Assembly (NCBI RefSeq): GCF_008806385.1
Contig: NZ_VZZK01000010.1
Span: 62,001 to 126,000 of the forward strand
DNA length: 64,000 nucleotides
Source: Methylobacterium soli
GTDB taxonomy: Bacteria; Pseudomonadota; Alphaproteobacteria; Rhizobiales; Beijerinckiaceae
Direction: 5' to 3'
In this document: positions 34,613-45,355 of the stretch, piece after piece
Layout of the letters: each line of letters starts with the position of its first letter
How positions within the stretch are numbered: position 1 is the stretch's first letter
Made by a program: the position numbers and the translations under genes
The notes under the pieces: model-generated
The model's database searches: none
What the model was told of the DNA's origin: nothing
What the model saw: only the letters and a program-made list of their open reading frames with translations

Positions 34613-35057
34613 GTCGGTTTTCCTCAATTCTTCTCTTGGCTCATCTCTTGGCACCTCCTCGGTCCGCGCCCGAGGGCCCGCGACGGGAGGTTGCTGCAAC
34701 AACGGTCGAGCTTGAAAAAGGTGGCAGCCGACGCAGGCGCGGCCGGTCTTCGTGATGACCTTGCAGATGATCTTGCAACGGCACGTGCGTGCGAGCCCGC
34801 TGGTATCCGGCGCGGGCCGCTGCTAGAAGCCGGTTCCATGCGCGCCGCCTGCCTCCCGCGCGGCCTGAGCCGCCTTCGAATTACGAGCCCGGCCTCCGCG
34901 TGAGGTCCGCGCCTGCGCGGGGCCTTCCGGATGCCGGGAGCGCGAACCCCGCCGGATCGATCGCACCGGCCCGACCGAGATTCCCCTTCGATTTCGCACC
35001 TGTCCGCGACCAGACCCGCGCATCCGGTGCCCAGACGAGCGCAAGACGCCTGACCCC
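34613..35057. other. Gene-free divergent region, 445 bases
   Basis: This lies between the small secreted protein and ileS and should hold promoters for both. The stretch CTCTTGGCTCATCTCTTGGC near 34636 repeats an 11-base unit. I see no T-box, riboswitch, terminator or tRNA. Confidence 0.6.
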
Positions 35058-38042
35058 ATGAGCGACACCACCGACGCCGCAGCACCCGCCGCCCGCGACT
35101 ATTCGCAGACCCTGTTCCTGCCGCGCACCGAATTCCCGATGCGGGCCGGCCTGCCGGTGCGCGAGCCGCAGCTCCTCGAGCGCTGGGCCCGCATCGACCT
35201 CTACGGCCAGATCCGCGAAGCGGCGGCCGGGCGACCGAAATTCGTGCTGCACGATGGCCCGCCCTACGCCAACGGCAACATCCATATCGGCACGGCGCTC
35301 AACAAGATCCTCAAGGACGTGATCGTCCGCAGCCAGGGCGCGCTGGGCCTCGATGCCAATTACGTGCCGGGCTGGGACTGCCACGGCCTGCCGATCGAGT
35401 GGAAGATCGAGGAGCAGTACCGCGCCAAGGGCAAGAACAAGGACGAGGTGCCGGTCATCGAGTTCCGCCAGGAATGCCGGACCTTCGCGGCCCATTGGCT
35501 CGACGTGCAGCGCGCGGAGTTCAAGCGCCTCGGCGGCACCGGCGACTGGGACCGCCCCTACGCCACCATGGCGTTTCCGGCCGAGGCCGCGATCGCGCGC
35601 GAGCTCATGACCTTCGCGATGACGGGCCAGCTCTATCGCGGCTCGAAGCCCGTGATGTGGTCGGTCGTCGAAAAGACGGCGCTGGCCGAGGCCGAGGTCG
35701 AGTACGAGGACCACGTCAGCGACACCATCTTCGCGGCCTTCCCGATCCGCGAGGGCGCCGAGGACGACCTCGTCGGCGCGCGCGTGGTGATCTGGACCAC
35801 GACGCCCTGGACCATGCCGGGCAACCGCGCCGTGGCCTATTCGAAGAAGGTCGCCTACGGCCTCTACCGGGTCACGCAAGCCGCCGAGGACAACTGGGCG
35901 AAGGTCGGCGACACCTTTATCCTCGCCGACGCCCTCGCGGCCGGCGTGTTCGGGGCCGCCCGCGTCGAGGCTTTCGAGCGCCTTCGCGACGTCGCGCCGG
36001 CTTCGCTCGCTGGCCTGACCCTGTCGCACCCCCTCGGCGGCCACGTGCCGGGCTACGATTTCGCGGTGCCGCTCCTCGACGGCGAGCACGTGACGGAGGA
36101 AGCCGGCACCGGCTTCGTCCACACCGCGCCGGGCCACGGCCGCGAGGATTTCGAGATCTGGATGGCGAATGGCCGGGCGCTCGCCCAGCGCGGCATCGAC
36201 ACCCGCATCCCCTACACGGTGGATGCCGATGGGGCGCTCACCGCGGAGGCGCCCGGTTTCACGGGAAAACTGGTTCTTAACCATAAGGGCGAGAAGGGCG
36301 ACGCCAACAAGGCCGTGATCGCCGCCCTGACGGAGGCCCGCAACCTCGTAGCGCGCGGCGTGCTGCGCCACAGCTACCCGCATTCCTGGCGCTCGAAGAA
36401 GCCGGTGATCTTCCGCAACACGCCGCAATGGTTCATCGCCATGGACCGGCCCGTGGACGCGCTCGGCAACCGGACCCTGCGGGAGGTCGCCATGCAGGCG
36501 ATCGAGGACACCCGCTGGGTGCCGCCGCAGGGCAAGAACCGCATCAACGGCATGGTCGGCAACCGGCCGGACTGGGTGGTCTCGCGCCAGCGCGCCTGGG
36601 GCGTGCCCATCACGGTCTTCGTCCGGGCGGGCACCAGCGAGGTGCTGCGCGACGAGCGGGTGAATGCCCGCATCGTCGAGGCCTTCCGGAATGAGGGCGC
36701 GGATGCATGGTTCACCGACCCCGACGGCGCCCGCTTCCTCGCGCCCGATTACGATCCGGCCGCCTACGAGAAGGTCACGGACGTCCTCGATGTCTGGTTC
36801 GATTCGGGCTCGACCCACGCCTTCGTGCTCGACGACCCGGAGGCCTTCCCGGGGCTGGCCGGCGTGCATCGCCGCCGCGACGGCGGTGCCGACACGGTGA
36901 TGTATCTCGAGGGCTCCGACCAGCACCGCGGCTGGTTCCAGTCCTCGCTGCTCGAATCGGCCGGCACCCGGGGCCGCGCGCCCTACGACATCGTGCTCAC
37001 GCACGGCTTCGTCCTCGACCCGAAGGGGCTGAAGATGTCGAAGTCGAAGGGCAACGTCGTGGCGCCCCAGAACGTCATCAAGGATTCGGGCGCCGACATC
37101 CTGCGCCTCTGGGTGGCGGCCTCCGACTATGCCGACGACCTGCGCATCGGCCCGGAGATCATCAAGACCTTCGCGGAGACCTACCGGAAGCTGCGCAACT
37201 CCTTGCGCTGGATGCTCGGCTCGCTGGCCCATCGGGTGCCCGGCGAGGACGTGCCGGTCTCCGACATGCCGGAGCTGGAACGCTTCATCCTGCACCGCCT
37301 GTCCGAGCTCGACGGCGAGATCCGCGAGGCCTATCGCAGCTTCGACACGAAGCGGGTGGTGGCGCTCCTCAACGGCTTCATGACGGGCGACCTCTCGGCC
37401 TTCTACTTCGATGTCCGCAAGGACACGCTCTACTGCGACCCGATCTCCTCGAAGGCGCGCCGCGCCGCGCTCCAGGTCATCGACGAGACCTTCCGGCGCG
37501 TCACGATCTGGATGGCCCCGGTCCTGGCCTTCACGGCCGAGGAGGCCTGGCTCGACCGCTACCCGTCCGAAACCGGCTCGGTCCATCTCCAGACCCTGCC
37601 CGACACGCCGGCGACGTGGCGCGACGAGCCCCTGGCGGAGCGCTGGCACAAGATCCGCCGGGTGCGCCGGGTCGTCACCGGGGCCCTCGAGATCGAGCGG
37701 GCCGCCAAGCGCATCGGAGCGAGCCTCGAGGCGGCGCCCACCGTCCATGTCTCGGACGCGGACCTGCTCGGGGCCCTCGACGGCGTCGACTTCGCCGATA
37801 TCTGCATCACCTCGGCGATCCGGGTCGAGGCGGGCGAGGGCCCGGCCGACGCCTTCCGGCTCGACGACGTGCGCGGCGTCGCCGTCGTGCCGGCCCCGGC
37901 GCCCGGCCGCAAATGCGCCAGATCCTGGCGCGTCACCCCGGATGTCGGGATGGATGCCGCGTATCCCGACGTCACCCCGCGCGATGCCCGGGCTTTGCGC
38001 GAGTGGGACGCGGCGCAGGGCACGGCCGCCGCCGCGCAGTGA
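35058..38042 (+). CDS. ileS: isoleucyl-tRNA synthetase
   Basis: A 994-residue class I synthetase that charges tRNA-Ile and edits Val-tRNA. HIGH motif: [20 protein letters not shown] near residue 72; editing domain around [24 protein letters not shown] motif: [18 protein letters not shown] near residue 660. In relatives with a C-terminal zinc ribbon, four Cys are expected; here the region is [29 protein letters not shown], with one Cys left, a known alphaproteobacterial variant, so zinc binding is lost. It leads the ileS-lspA gene order. Confidence 0.97.
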   Translation: MSDTTDAAAPAARDYSQTLFLPRTEFPMRAGLPVREPQLLERWARIDLYGQIREAAAGRPKFVLHDGPPYANGNIHIGTALNKILKDVIVRSQGALGLDANYVPGWDCHGLPIEWKIEEQYRAKGKNKDEVPVIEFRQECRTFAAHWLDVQRAEFKRLGGTGDWDRPYATMAFPAEAAIARELMTFAMTGQLYRGSKPVMWSVVEKTALAEAEVEYEDHVSDTIFAAFPIREGAEDDLVGARVVIWTTTPWTMPGNRAVAYSKKVAYGLYRVTQAAEDNWAKVGDTFILADALAAGVFGAARVEAFERLRDVAPASLAGLTLSHPLGGHVPGYDFAVPLLDGEHVTEEAGTGFVHTAPGHGREDFEIWMANGRALAQRGIDTRIPYTVDADGALTAEAPGFTGKLVLNHKGEKGDANKAVIAALTEARNLVARGVLRHSYPHSWRSKKPVIFRNTPQWFIAMDRPVDALGNRTLREVAMQAIEDTRWVPPQGKNRINGMVGNRPDWVVSRQRAWGVPITVFVRAGTSEVLRDERVNARIVEAFRNEGADAWFTDPDGARFLAPDYDPAAYEKVTDVLDVWFDSGSTHAFVLDDPEAFPGLAGVHRRRDGGADTVMYLEGSDQHRGWFQSSLLESAGTRGRAPYDIVLTHGFVLDPKGLKMSKSKGNVVAPQNVIKDSGADILRLWVAASDYADDLRIGPEIIKTFAETYRKLRNSLRWMLGSLAHRVPGEDVPVSDMPELERFILHRLSELDGEIREAYRSFDTKRVVALLNGFMTGDLSAFYFDVRKDTLYCDPISSKARRAALQVIDETFRRVTIWMAPVLAFTAEEAWLDRYPSETGSVHLQTLPDTPATWRDEPLAERWHKIRRVRRVVTGALEIERAAKRIGASLEAAPTVHVSDADLLGALDGVDFADICITSAIRVEAGEGPADAFRLDDVRGVAVVPAPAPGRKCARSWRVTPDVGMDAAYPDVTPRDARALREWDAAQGTAAAAQ

Positions 38043-38195
38043 GATGCCCCGCGCCCGCACGCCTCTGAACGCCCCGCGCCCCGTGATGTCTGCCCGCGAT
38101 CCGTCCGGTCGCGCGCGGCACCTCGGGGCGCGGGGAATTGAGGCGCGGCGCGGCCGCGGCATCATGGATCAAGCCCGTCCAGCGAGGCGCTCCCG

Positions 38196-38738
38196 ATGAC
38201 GCCGTTCCGCCTCGGCCTCGTTGCCCTCGTGGCGACCCTCGCGCTCGATCAGGCCTCCAAGCTCTGGCTTTATCTCGGCACCGACCTGGTGCTGACGCAG
38301 CCCTGGCGCTTCGGTCCCTACGCGGAGTTCGTCGTCGTCTGGAACCGGGGCGTGTCCTACGGGCTGTTCCAGCAGGAGGGCGGGCTCGGGCGCTGGCTGC
38401 TGGTGGCCCTCTCGCTCGCCGCCGCCCTCGGGCTCGGTCTCTGGATGCGCCGCGCCGGCACCCGCCTCCTCGGGCTGGCGCTCGGCCTGATCGCGGGCGG
38501 GGCCTTGGGCAATGCCATCGACCGGGCGGCCTACGGGGCGGTATTCGACTTCGTCCACCTGCATGCGGGCCGGTGGTCCTGGTACGTCTTCAATATCGCC
38601 GACGCCGCGATCGTCGCGGGGGTGATCGGGCTGATCCTAGACAGCTTGACGCCGGAGCGGGACGCCGCGCCGCTCGAGCCTCCGGGCGAGACGGTTCCGA
38701 CCGAGAACGCACGACCCGATAATGCCTCGCGCCTGTGA
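38196..38738 (+). CDS. lspA: lipoprotein signal peptidase (signal peptidase II)
   Basis: LspA removes signal peptides from prolipoproteins after lipidation in the inner membrane. The 180-residue protein has four membrane helices, the conserved N-terminal [13 protein letters not shown], the loop [14 protein letters not shown] and the catalytic-aspartate motifs [24 protein letters not shown] and [18 protein letters not shown]. The C-terminus is slightly extended (about 25 residues). It lies 153 bases downstream of ileS, as in many bacteria, and before the BamF-like gene. Confidence 0.96.
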   Translation: MTPFRLGLVALVATLALDQASKLWLYLGTDLVLTQPWRFGPYAEFVVVWNRGVSYGLFQQEGGLGRWLLVALSLAAALGLGLWMRRAGTRLLGLALGLIAGGALGNAIDRAAYGAVFDFVHLHAGRWSWYVFNIADAAIVAGVIGLILDSLTPERDAAPLEPPGETVPTENARPDNASRL

Positions 38739-38914
38739 TCCGTAAACCACATCGGCGCTCTCTCGCCTCGGACGGCTGGTGCAGCGCGGTCAAGGCGCCA
38801 TACGATCGCCCGAAACCGGGATCAGGCCGAGAGGGTCGGATCAGGTCGCCTCGCGTGCGATCGCCGGGGACCTCGAAGGCGAGGCCCGGGCCCGGCTGAA
38901 ACCTGTGGGGCGCC

Positions 38915-39562
38915 ATGACCCGGTATCGCCAGATCCTTCTCGCCGCCGGCCTCGGTGCTCTGATGGCCGGCCCCGTCCAGGCCCAGCAGCGCGGCGAATT
39001 GATGCGCGATACGCTGAGCAATCTCGGCCTCCTCGAGAAGGAGCAGCCCGCGATCAATTACCACGAGCGTCCGCCGCTGGTGATGCCGCCCAAGCTCGAC
39101 GGCAAGGCCCTGCCGACCCCGCGGGCCCGGGCCGCCTCGCCGCAATGGCCGAAGGAGCCCGAGGTTGTGCAGCGCGAGCGCGACGACGCCGAGCGCCGCC
39201 TGCCCCGCGGCAACCAGATTCAGGGCCGCTACAACGACAACAACGCCACCGCCACGATCGACGAGATGCGCTCCGGCCGCCGCGCCGACGCGCAGATCCC
39301 GACCGCCCCCGAGCGCAAGCCCGGCGACAACAACCGCGATTCCTTCTGGGTCAACCCGCTGGAGCTGATGCGCGGCGTCGGCGAGACGAAGGCCGAGCCC
39401 TCCGTGGTCGAGCCGACCCGCGACACGCTCACGCAGCCCCCGACCGGATACCGCAAGGCGCCCCGCAAGGTCGTGACGACGAACAGCGATCCGATCAACA
39501 ATGCGAGCCGCGAACGGGAAGAAGCGGATCCGGGTGCCTATCTACGCGGTCAGGGTCGCTGA
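38915..39562 (+). CDS. secreted protein resembling DUF3035/BamF
   Basis: A 215-residue protein with a signal peptide (RQILLAAGLGALMAGPVQAQQ) and no lipobox. Near residue 48 it reads AINYHERPPLVMPPKLDGKALPTPR, like the RxPLVxPP..LPxP block of DUF3035 proteins, which are reported as BamF, an outer-membrane assembly component in alphaproteobacteria. The rest is disordered, basic and Pro/Arg-rich with several DNN and PTRDTL stretches. Position between lspA and the two M16 peptidases, where DUF3035 genes usually sit, supports the assignment. Lacking the Cys, it may be soluble. Confidence 0.7.
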   Translation: MTRYRQILLAAGLGALMAGPVQAQQRGELMRDTLSNLGLLEKEQPAINYHERPPLVMPPKLDGKALPTPRARAASPQWPKEPEVVQRERDDAERRLPRGNQIQGRYNDNNATATIDEMRSGRRADAQIPTAPERKPGDNNRDSFWVNPLELMRGVGETKAEPSVVEPTRDTLTQPPTGYRKAPRKVVTTNSDPINNASREREEADPGAYLRGQGR

Positions 39563-39703
39563 GTGACGCCGGGGCTTCGGCCCCGCGCGGAGCGGCTCCG
39601 GTACGAGATTTGCCCGGCCTGAGCGCTCTTCGGAGCCTCGCTCCCGGGCATGGGCCAGAAACGGACGGTCCTCGACGCGAAGGGCCGCACCAAGGACAAC
39701 GGA

Positions 39704-41101
39704 ATGCATCTTTTCAGGAAGGCCACGCCCGCCCTCTTCCCGACCGGCCACACGGCGCATGCCGGCCGGCTGGAGGCCGCGCCCTTCGGGCGTTCCGAGG
39801 CCGGCGGTCCCGAGGTCTCCTCGTTCAGCCTCGACAACGGCCTCGACGTCGTGGTCGTCCCCGATCACCGCGCCCCGGTCGTGACTCACATGATCTGGTA
39901 CCGCAACGGCTCGGCCGATGATCCGCTCGGCCGCTCGGGCATCGCGCACTTCCTCGAGCACCTCATGTTCAAGGGCACCGAGACGCATCCGGTCGGCGCC
40001 TTCTCGAAGGCCGTCTCGGGGCTCGGCGGCCAGGAGAATGCCTTCACCTCCTACGACTACACCGCCTATTTCCAGCGCGTCGCCCGCGACCATCTCGAGA
40101 CCATGATGGCCTTCGAGGCCGACCGCATGACCGGTCTCGTCCTCGACGACGCCGTGGTGGCGCCCGAGCGCGACGTGGTGCTGGAGGAGCGCCGGATGCG
40201 GGTCGAGACCGATCCATCCGCCCAGCTCTCCGAGGCCATGGCGGCCTCGCTCTTCGTGCATCATCCCTACGGCATCCCGATCATCGGCTGGATGCACGAG
40301 ATCGAGGAGCTGAACCGCGAGCACGCCCTCGCCTATTACAAGCGCTTCTACACGCCCGAGAACGCCATCCTGGTGGTGGCCGGCGATGTCACCCCGGACG
40401 CGGTGCGGCGCCTGGCCGAGGGCACCTATGGCCGCGTGACCCCGCAGGGCGCCCGCCCCCTGCGCCTGCGCGCCCGGGAGCCGGAGCCGAAGGCTCTGCG
40501 CCGCCTCAGCGTCGCGGACCCGAAGGTCGAGCAGCCGACCCTGCAGCGCCTCTACCTCACCCCCTCCTGCATCACCGCGCGGGACGGCGAGTGCCACGCC
40601 CTGGAACTGCTGGCCGAGGTGCTGGGCGGGGGCGCCACCTCCTATCTCTACCGCAAGCTCGTGATGGAGCTCGGCATCGCGGTGAATGCCGGCGCCTGGT
40701 ACATGGGCTCGGCCATCGACGACACCCGCTTCTCCGTCTACGCGGTGCCGGCCGAGGGCGTGAGCCTGGAGCGGCTCGAGGAGGAGCTCGACCGGATCCT
40801 GCGCCGCGCCCCCGCCGAAGCCCTGGATGCCGAGGCGATCGAGCGAGCCAAGACCCGGCTCGTGGCCGAGACCGTCTATTCCTCCGACAGCCAATCCTCG
40901 CTCGCCCGCATCTACGGCTCGGCGCTCGCCATCGGCGAGACCATCGACGAGGTGCGCCGCTGGCCGACCGACATCGAGGCCGTCTCGAAGGAGCGCCTCT
41001 CGGCCGCGGCCGAGCGTTACCTGACGCCCGCCCGCTCGGTGACCGGCTACCTCATCAAGACCCGCGACCCCGACGCGCCGCGCGCGCTCGCCGCCGAATA
41101 G
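39704..41101 (+). CDS. M16-family zinc metallopeptidase, active subunit
   Basis: A 465-residue pitrilysin-type protease. The inverted zinc motif HFLEH is in SGIAHFLEHLMFKGTETHPVGAFSKAVSGLGGQENAFTSYDYTAYFQ, with the distal Glu expected about 76 residues later (DVVLEERRMRVETDPSAQL). The second domain has LYLTPSCITARDGECHALELLAEVLGGGATSYLYRKLVME. ATG 39704 begins MHLFRKATPALFPTGHTAHA, while an ATG 54 bases upstream would add residues of no known homology. It is followed at 89 bases by a second M16 gene lacking the motif, so the two likely form a heterodimer. Confidence 0.94.
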   Translation: MHLFRKATPALFPTGHTAHAGRLEAAPFGRSEAGGPEVSSFSLDNGLDVVVVPDHRAPVVTHMIWYRNGSADDPLGRSGIAHFLEHLMFKGTETHPVGAFSKAVSGLGGQENAFTSYDYTAYFQRVARDHLETMMAFEADRMTGLVLDDAVVAPERDVVLEERRMRVETDPSAQLSEAMAASLFVHHPYGIPIIGWMHEIEELNREHALAYYKRFYTPENAILVVAGDVTPDAVRRLAEGTYGRVTPQGARPLRLRAREPEPKALRRLSVADPKVEQPTLQRLYLTPSCITARDGECHALELLAEVLGGGATSYLYRKLVMELGIAVNAGAWYMGSAIDDTRFSVYAVPAEGVSLERLEEELDRILRRAPAEALDAEAIERAKTRLVAETVYSSDSQSSLARIYGSALAIGETIDEVRRWPTDIEAVSKERLSAAAERYLTPARSVTGYLIKTRDPDAPRALAAE

Positions 41102-41189
41102 GGGCGGCGATCCGGGGTGATCGGCTCCGGGACGCCATGACCGGCCCGCGGCGTCAGCCGCGGACCCGCACAAGAACAAAGAGGTTCCC

Positions 41190-42473
41190 ATGAACTTGGC
41201 CGAGACTGCCACCCGCACCGCGACCTCCCCGACCCAGGCGCAACCCGTCGCCACCACCGGGGGCATCGAGGCGTGGCACGTCGAATCGCCCATCGTTCCG
41301 ATGATCGCGCTGGCCTTCACCTTCGAGGGCGGCGCGGCCCAGGACCCGGAGGGCAAGGCCGGTTGCGCCCAGATGCTGGCGCGCCTCCTCGATGAGGGGG
41401 CGGGCGATCTCCCCTCCGACGCCTTCCAGGAGCGCCTGGCCGCGCGCGCCATCGAGCTCAGCTTCCATGCCGGGCCCGACGCCATCGGCGGCTCGCTCAA
41501 GATGCTGCTGAAGCATGCCGACGAGGCCGTCGACCTGCTGGCGCTGGCGCTCGCCAAGCCCCGCTTCGACCCCGACTCGGTCGAGCGCGTGCGGGCCCAG
41601 ACCCTCGCGGGCCTGCGCTACCAGCAGAACGATCCCGGCGTGATGGCCTCGCGCCGCTTCTTCAAGGAGGCCTTCGCGGCCCATCCCTACGGCCGGCCCT
41701 CCTCCGGCACGACCGAGAGCATCGCGGCGATCACGCGCGACGATCTCGTGGCGATGCATGCGCAGATCCTCGGCCGCGGCGCCGTGAAGGTGGCGGCCGT
41801 CGGCGCCATCGACGCCGCGCGTCTCACCGAGGCCCTCAACCGCTCCTTCGGTGCCCTGCCGGAGGCCGGGCCCCTGCGCGCGGTGCCCCACACCACCGTT
41901 CAGGATCTCGGCCGCCGGGTCGTGGTGGATCTCGACGTGCCGCAATCGGTGATCCGCTTCGGCATGGCGGGCGTGCCCTGGCGCGATCCCGACTTCATCC
42001 CGGCCTACGTGCTGAACCACGTGCTGGGCGGCGGCGCCTTCACCTCGCGCCTGTTCCAAGAGGTCCGCGAGAAGCGCGGCCTCGCCTACTCGGTCGGCAC
42101 CTCGCTGGTCAGCCACCGGGCCGCCGCCATGACCTGGGGCTACACCGCCACCAAGAACGAGCGCGTCGGCGAGGCGCTCGCGGTCATCGGCGACGAGATC
42201 GGCCGCCTGATCAGCGATGGCCCCTCCGACGAGGAACTGCAGAAGGCCAAGGACTACCTCACCGGATCCTACGCGCTGGGCTTCGACACCTCGACCAAGA
42301 TCGCCCACCAGCTCGTGCAGATCGCCTTCGAGGGCCTCGGCATGGATTACATCGCACGCCGCAACGACATGGTGGCGGCGGTGACGCAGGCCGATATCCG
42401 GCGCGCGGCGAGCCGCACCTTCGCGGACGGCAAGATGCTCGTCGTCGCCGCCGGCCGGCCGACGGATTTCTGA
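41190..42473 (+). CDS. M16-family peptidase-like protein, non-catalytic subunit
   Basis: A 427-residue paralogue of the upstream peptidase. Where the active subunit has HFLEH, this protein has [14 protein letters not shown], so zinc is not bound. The rest of the fold is intact ([97 protein letters not shown]). Alphaproteobacteria commonly encode an active and an inactive M16 protein side by side. The ATG 41190 follows AAAGAGG. Its likely role is substrate binding. Confidence 0.92.
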   Translation: [427 protein letters not shown]

Positions 42474-42499
42474 GGCTGCCGGGTCCGGCCGATCGCGGC

Positions 42500-42537
42500 C
42501 TCATCCCGGGGCGGCGCCGGCGCGGCCCCGGGATGAG
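42500..42537. terminator. 13-bp inverted repeat after the M16 operon
   Basis: CTCATCCCGGGGC at 42500-42512 is the perfect reverse complement of GCCCCGGGATGAG at 42525-42537, with a 12-base GC-rich loop. It lies 27 bases after the M16 stop and 93 bases before the next start. There is no T-run, so it could block Rho or protect RNA ends. Confidence 0.6.
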
Positions 42538-42629
42538 TCCGGGGCCGGCCGATGCCCGGCGCGCCGGGCCCTTCCGCCTCCGTGCCCGCGACCCATCTGA
42601 GGGACGGGCCCCGTGACCGGAGACGCGCG

Positions 42630-43562
42630 ATGCACCTGACCGGAATCCATCACCTCACCGCCATCACGGCCCGGGCCGCGGACAATTTCGCCTTCTACAC
42701 CCGGGTGCTCGGCCTGCGCCTCGTCAAGAAGACGGTGAACCAGGACGACGTCTCGGCCTATCACCTGTTCTACGCCGACGGGGTCGCGGCGCCGGGCACC
42801 GACCTCACCTTCTTCGACTGGCCGGCGCCGCCCGAGCAGCGGGGCAGCAACAGCATCTCCCGCACGGGGCTGCGCGTCGCCGGCCCTGAAGCGATCGATT
42901 GGTGGCGCGAGCACCTGGCACGTCAGGGCATCGCGCACACGCCGCCGATCGAGCGGGACGGGCGCCTCACCCTCGATTTCGCGGATGGCGAGGGCCAGCG
43001 CCTCAGCCTCGTCGACGATGGCGGACAGGGGGAGGCGCATCCGTGGGCGCAGAGCCCCGTGCCGGAGGCGCACCAGATCCGCGGGCTCGGGCCCATCCGC
43101 CTCTCGGTGGCGCAGCCGGAACGCACGGAGGCCGTGCTGACGGAGGTGCTCGGGATGCGCCACGACCGCAGCTTCCTGCTGCCGGAGGGCGAGGTGCGCG
43201 TCTTCAGCATGGGGACCGGCGGCCCGGCCGCCGAGCTGCAGCTCCTGGCCGACCGCTCCGCACCGGCCCGCCAGGGCGCGGGGGCCGTGCACCACGTCGC
43301 CTTCCGGATCCCGGATGCGGATTACGGCGCCTGGGCCGATCGCCTCAAGGCGCGCCGGATGCCGTCGAGCGGGCCGATCGACCGCTACTACTTCCGCAGC
43401 CTCTATTTCCGCGAGCCGAACGGCATCCTGTTCGAGATCGCCACGGACGGCCCCGGCTTCACCGCCGACGAGCCCCTGGAGGCGCTGGGCGAGCGCCTGG
43501 CCCTGCCGCCCTTCCTGGAGCCGCGCCGGGCCGAGATCGAGGCCGGGCTGAAGCCGCTCTGA
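42630..43562 (+). CDS. ring-cleaving dioxygenase / two-domain glyoxalase-fold protein
   Basis: A 310-residue protein with two vicinal-oxygen-chelate modules. The first begins [40 protein letters not shown] and the second begins around residue 145 ([23 protein letters not shown]). Candidate metal ligands are His in GIHHLT, His in VHHVAF and Glu in [14 protein letters not shown], as in the MhqO/LinE-like group annotated as ring-cleaving dioxygenases acting on hydroquinones. ATG 42630 follows GGAGACGCGCG. Substrate is inferred only. An fpr-type reductase gene lies 147 bases downstream. Confidence 0.85.
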   Translation: MHLTGIHHLTAITARAADNFAFYTRVLGLRLVKKTVNQDDVSAYHLFYADGVAAPGTDLTFFDWPAPPEQRGSNSISRTGLRVAGPEAIDWWREHLARQGIAHTPPIERDGRLTLDFADGEGQRLSLVDDGGQGEAHPWAQSPVPEAHQIRGLGPIRLSVAQPERTEAVLTEVLGMRHDRSFLLPEGEVRVFSMGTGGPAAELQLLADRSAPARQGAGAVHHVAFRIPDADYGAWADRLKARRMPSSGPIDRYYFRSLYFREPNGILFEIATDGPGFTADEPLEALGERLALPPFLEPRRAEIEAGLKPL

Positions 43563-43709
43563 GTATCGATGACCAGTCGACCCTCGATTTAAGACTTGTT
43601 CCAGACAGAAGAGACATCCTGCGCCTGCGGTGCTGCCATGCCTTGACGGGGATGCCGCAGGTGCGAGAAGACGCCCCAAAAGGCCGTGAGATTCGGGACA
43701 CCTTCACCG

Positions 43710-44483
43710 ATGAGCAAGTACAACGAGGAGCGCGTTCTGTCGGTCCACCACTGGACCGACACGCTGTTCTCCTTCCGCACGACCCGCGATCCGTCGTTTC
43801 GCTTCCGCAACGGCGAGTTTACGATGATCGGCATCGAGGTCGAGGGCCGGCCCCTGCTCCGGGCCTACAGCGTGGTCTCGGCCAATTACGAGGAGGAACT
43901 CGAGTTCTTCTCGATCAAGGTCCCGAACGGCCCGCTCACCTCGAAGCTGCAGCACCTCAAGGTCGGCGACCCGATCATGGTCGGCAAGAAGCCGACCGGC
44001 ACGCTGGTGCTCGACAACCTCCTGCCCGGCCGGCACCTCTACCTGCTCGGCACCGGCACGGGGCTCGCCCCGTTCATGTCGATCATCAAGGATCCGGAGA
44101 CCTACGAGCGCTTCGAGAAGGTGGTGCTGGTCCATGGCTGCCGGCAGATCTCGGAACTCGCCTATGGCGAGACGATCACCCAGGACCTGCCCAACCACGA
44201 ATTCCTGGGCGAGGCGATCCGGGAGGGGCTGATCTACTACCCGACCGTGACCCGCGAGCCCTTCCGCAACAGCGGCCGCATCACCGACCTGATGGTCTCC
44301 GGCAAGCTGTTCTCCGATATCGGCCTGCCGGCGATGTCGGTAGAGGCGGACCGGTTCATGCTCTGCGGCAGCCCGGAGATGATCCGCGACACCCGCGAAC
44401 TCCTGACCAATGGCGGCTATGTCGAGGGCAACCATGGCGAGGCCGGCCATTACGTGATCGAGAAGGCCTTCGTGGAGAAGTAG
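43710..44483 (+). CDS. fpr: ferredoxin/flavodoxin-NADP+ reductase
   Basis: A 257-residue FAD enzyme that shuttles electrons between NADPH and ferredoxin or flavodoxin. FAD-binding: RAYSVVSANYEEELEFFSIKVPNGPLTSKL; NADPH-binding: LYLLGTGTGLAPFMSIIKDPETYERFEKVVLVHGCR; C-terminus: GHYVIEKAFVEK, with the terminal Glu-Lys type stretch of the subclass I alphaproteobacterial enzymes. ATG 43710 (MSKYNEERVLSVHHWTD) is preferred over GTG 43686. This protein also contributes to the oxidative stress response in relatives. Confidence 0.93.
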   Translation: MSKYNEERVLSVHHWTDTLFSFRTTRDPSFRFRNGEFTMIGIEVEGRPLLRAYSVVSANYEEELEFFSIKVPNGPLTSKLQHLKVGDPIMVGKKPTGTLVLDNLLPGRHLYLLGTGTGLAPFMSIIKDPETYERFEKVVLVHGCRQISELAYGETITQDLPNHEFLGEAIREGLIYYPTVTREPFRNSGRITDLMVSGKLFSDIGLPAMSVEADRFMLCGSPEMIRDTRELLTNGGYVEGNHGEAGHYVIEKAFVEK

Positions 44484-44508
44484 CGCGGGCACGCATCGTC
44501 CCCACAAG

Positions 44509-44534
44509 GGCGCGCCCGGCATGGCCGGCGCGCC
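44509..44534. terminator. GC-rich hairpin after fpr
   Basis: GGCGCGCCCGGC at 44509-44520 pairs with GCCGGCGCGCC at 44524-44534 (one bulged C), with ATG as the loop. It lies 25 bases after the fpr stop. The sequence after it is only TTACC, so termination would be weak. Confidence 0.45.
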
Positions 44535-44656
44535 TTACCGCCGTTCTTGCCGGACCGGCCTTCCCCACGCCCGCGTAACCCCGCGATCCGGGAGACACAG
44601 CCCGGATCCAGGCTTCGCAAATCCGGATCTCGCAAGCCATCAGGCAGGTCCACACC

Positions 44657-45343
44657 ATGACGCGGGCGCTGTTCGTCGCCGGGGCCGGCACCGAGATCGG
44701 CAAGACCTACGTCACCGCCGCCCTCGCGCGGCACCGGCGGGCGGGGGGCAGGGCGGTGCGCGCGCTCAAGCCCCTGGCGAGCGGGGTGCCGCCTGTCGGG
44801 GATCCGGCCTTTCCCGAGAGCGACACCGGACGGCTGCTCGCTGCGCAGGACCTGCCCCTGACGCCGGAGGCGGTCGAGGCCTGCTCGCCCTGGCGCTACG
44901 CCGCCGCCCTGGCGCCCGATCTCGCCGCCGCCCGGGAGGGCCGCAGCCTCGCGCTCGACGACCTCGTCGCGTGGTGCCGCGCGCGGCTCGCGGAGGCATC
45001 CGCCGACGAGATCGTGCTGATCGAGGGGGTCGGTGGGCTGATGAGCCCGATCACGCCGACGGCCACCGGGCTCGACTGGCTCAAGCGCCTGAACGACCCG
45101 CGCGCGGAGACCCTGCCGGTCGTCCTCGTCACCGGCAGCTATCTCGGGGCGATCAGCCACGCCCTGACCGCGATCGAGACCCTGCGGGCGCACGCGCTCC
45201 CCCTCGCGGCGGTCGCAGTCAGCGAGAGTCTCGGGGCGCCGACGCCCCCCGAGATCGTCGCCGAGGCGATCCGGTCCCGGACCGGCGCAGCCGTCGCCTG
45301 CCTGCGGCGCGGGGCGGACTGGTCCGGGGCCTTCCCGGGCTGA
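44657..45343 (+). CDS. bioD: dethiobiotin synthetase (BioD)
   Basis: BioD makes dethiobiotin from diaminopelargonate, CO2 and ATP. The 228-residue protein has the P-loop FVAGAGTEIGKTYVTAALARH near the start, the conserved LKPLASGVPP, SDTGRLLAAQDL and SPWRYAAALAPDLAA. IEGVGGLMSPITPTATGLDW is the second signature, and VLVTGSYLGAISHALTAIETL the third. bioF and bioA are 15 kb away, and no bioB is seen in the window. It is followed 182 bases later by kup, with a 23-bp direct repeat between. Confidence 0.94.
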   Translation: MTRALFVAGAGTEIGKTYVTAALARHRRAGGRAVRALKPLASGVPPVGDPAFPESDTGRLLAAQDLPLTPEAVEACSPWRYAAALAPDLAAAREGRSLALDDLVAWCRARLAEASADEIVLIEGVGGLMSPITPTATGLDWLKRLNDPRAETLPVVLVTGSYLGAISHALTAIETLRAHALPLAAVAVSESLGAPTPPEIVAEAIRSRTGAAVACLRRGADWSGAFPG

Positions 45344-45355
45344 GGGGCGGGCTCG

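Noticed and set aside
35058-38042. Loss of the IleS C-terminal zinc site as a sign of inactivation
   Set aside because: The degenerate KCARSW...TPRDA region is, as far as I recall, usual for alphaproteobacterial IleS; all catalytic motifs are intact.
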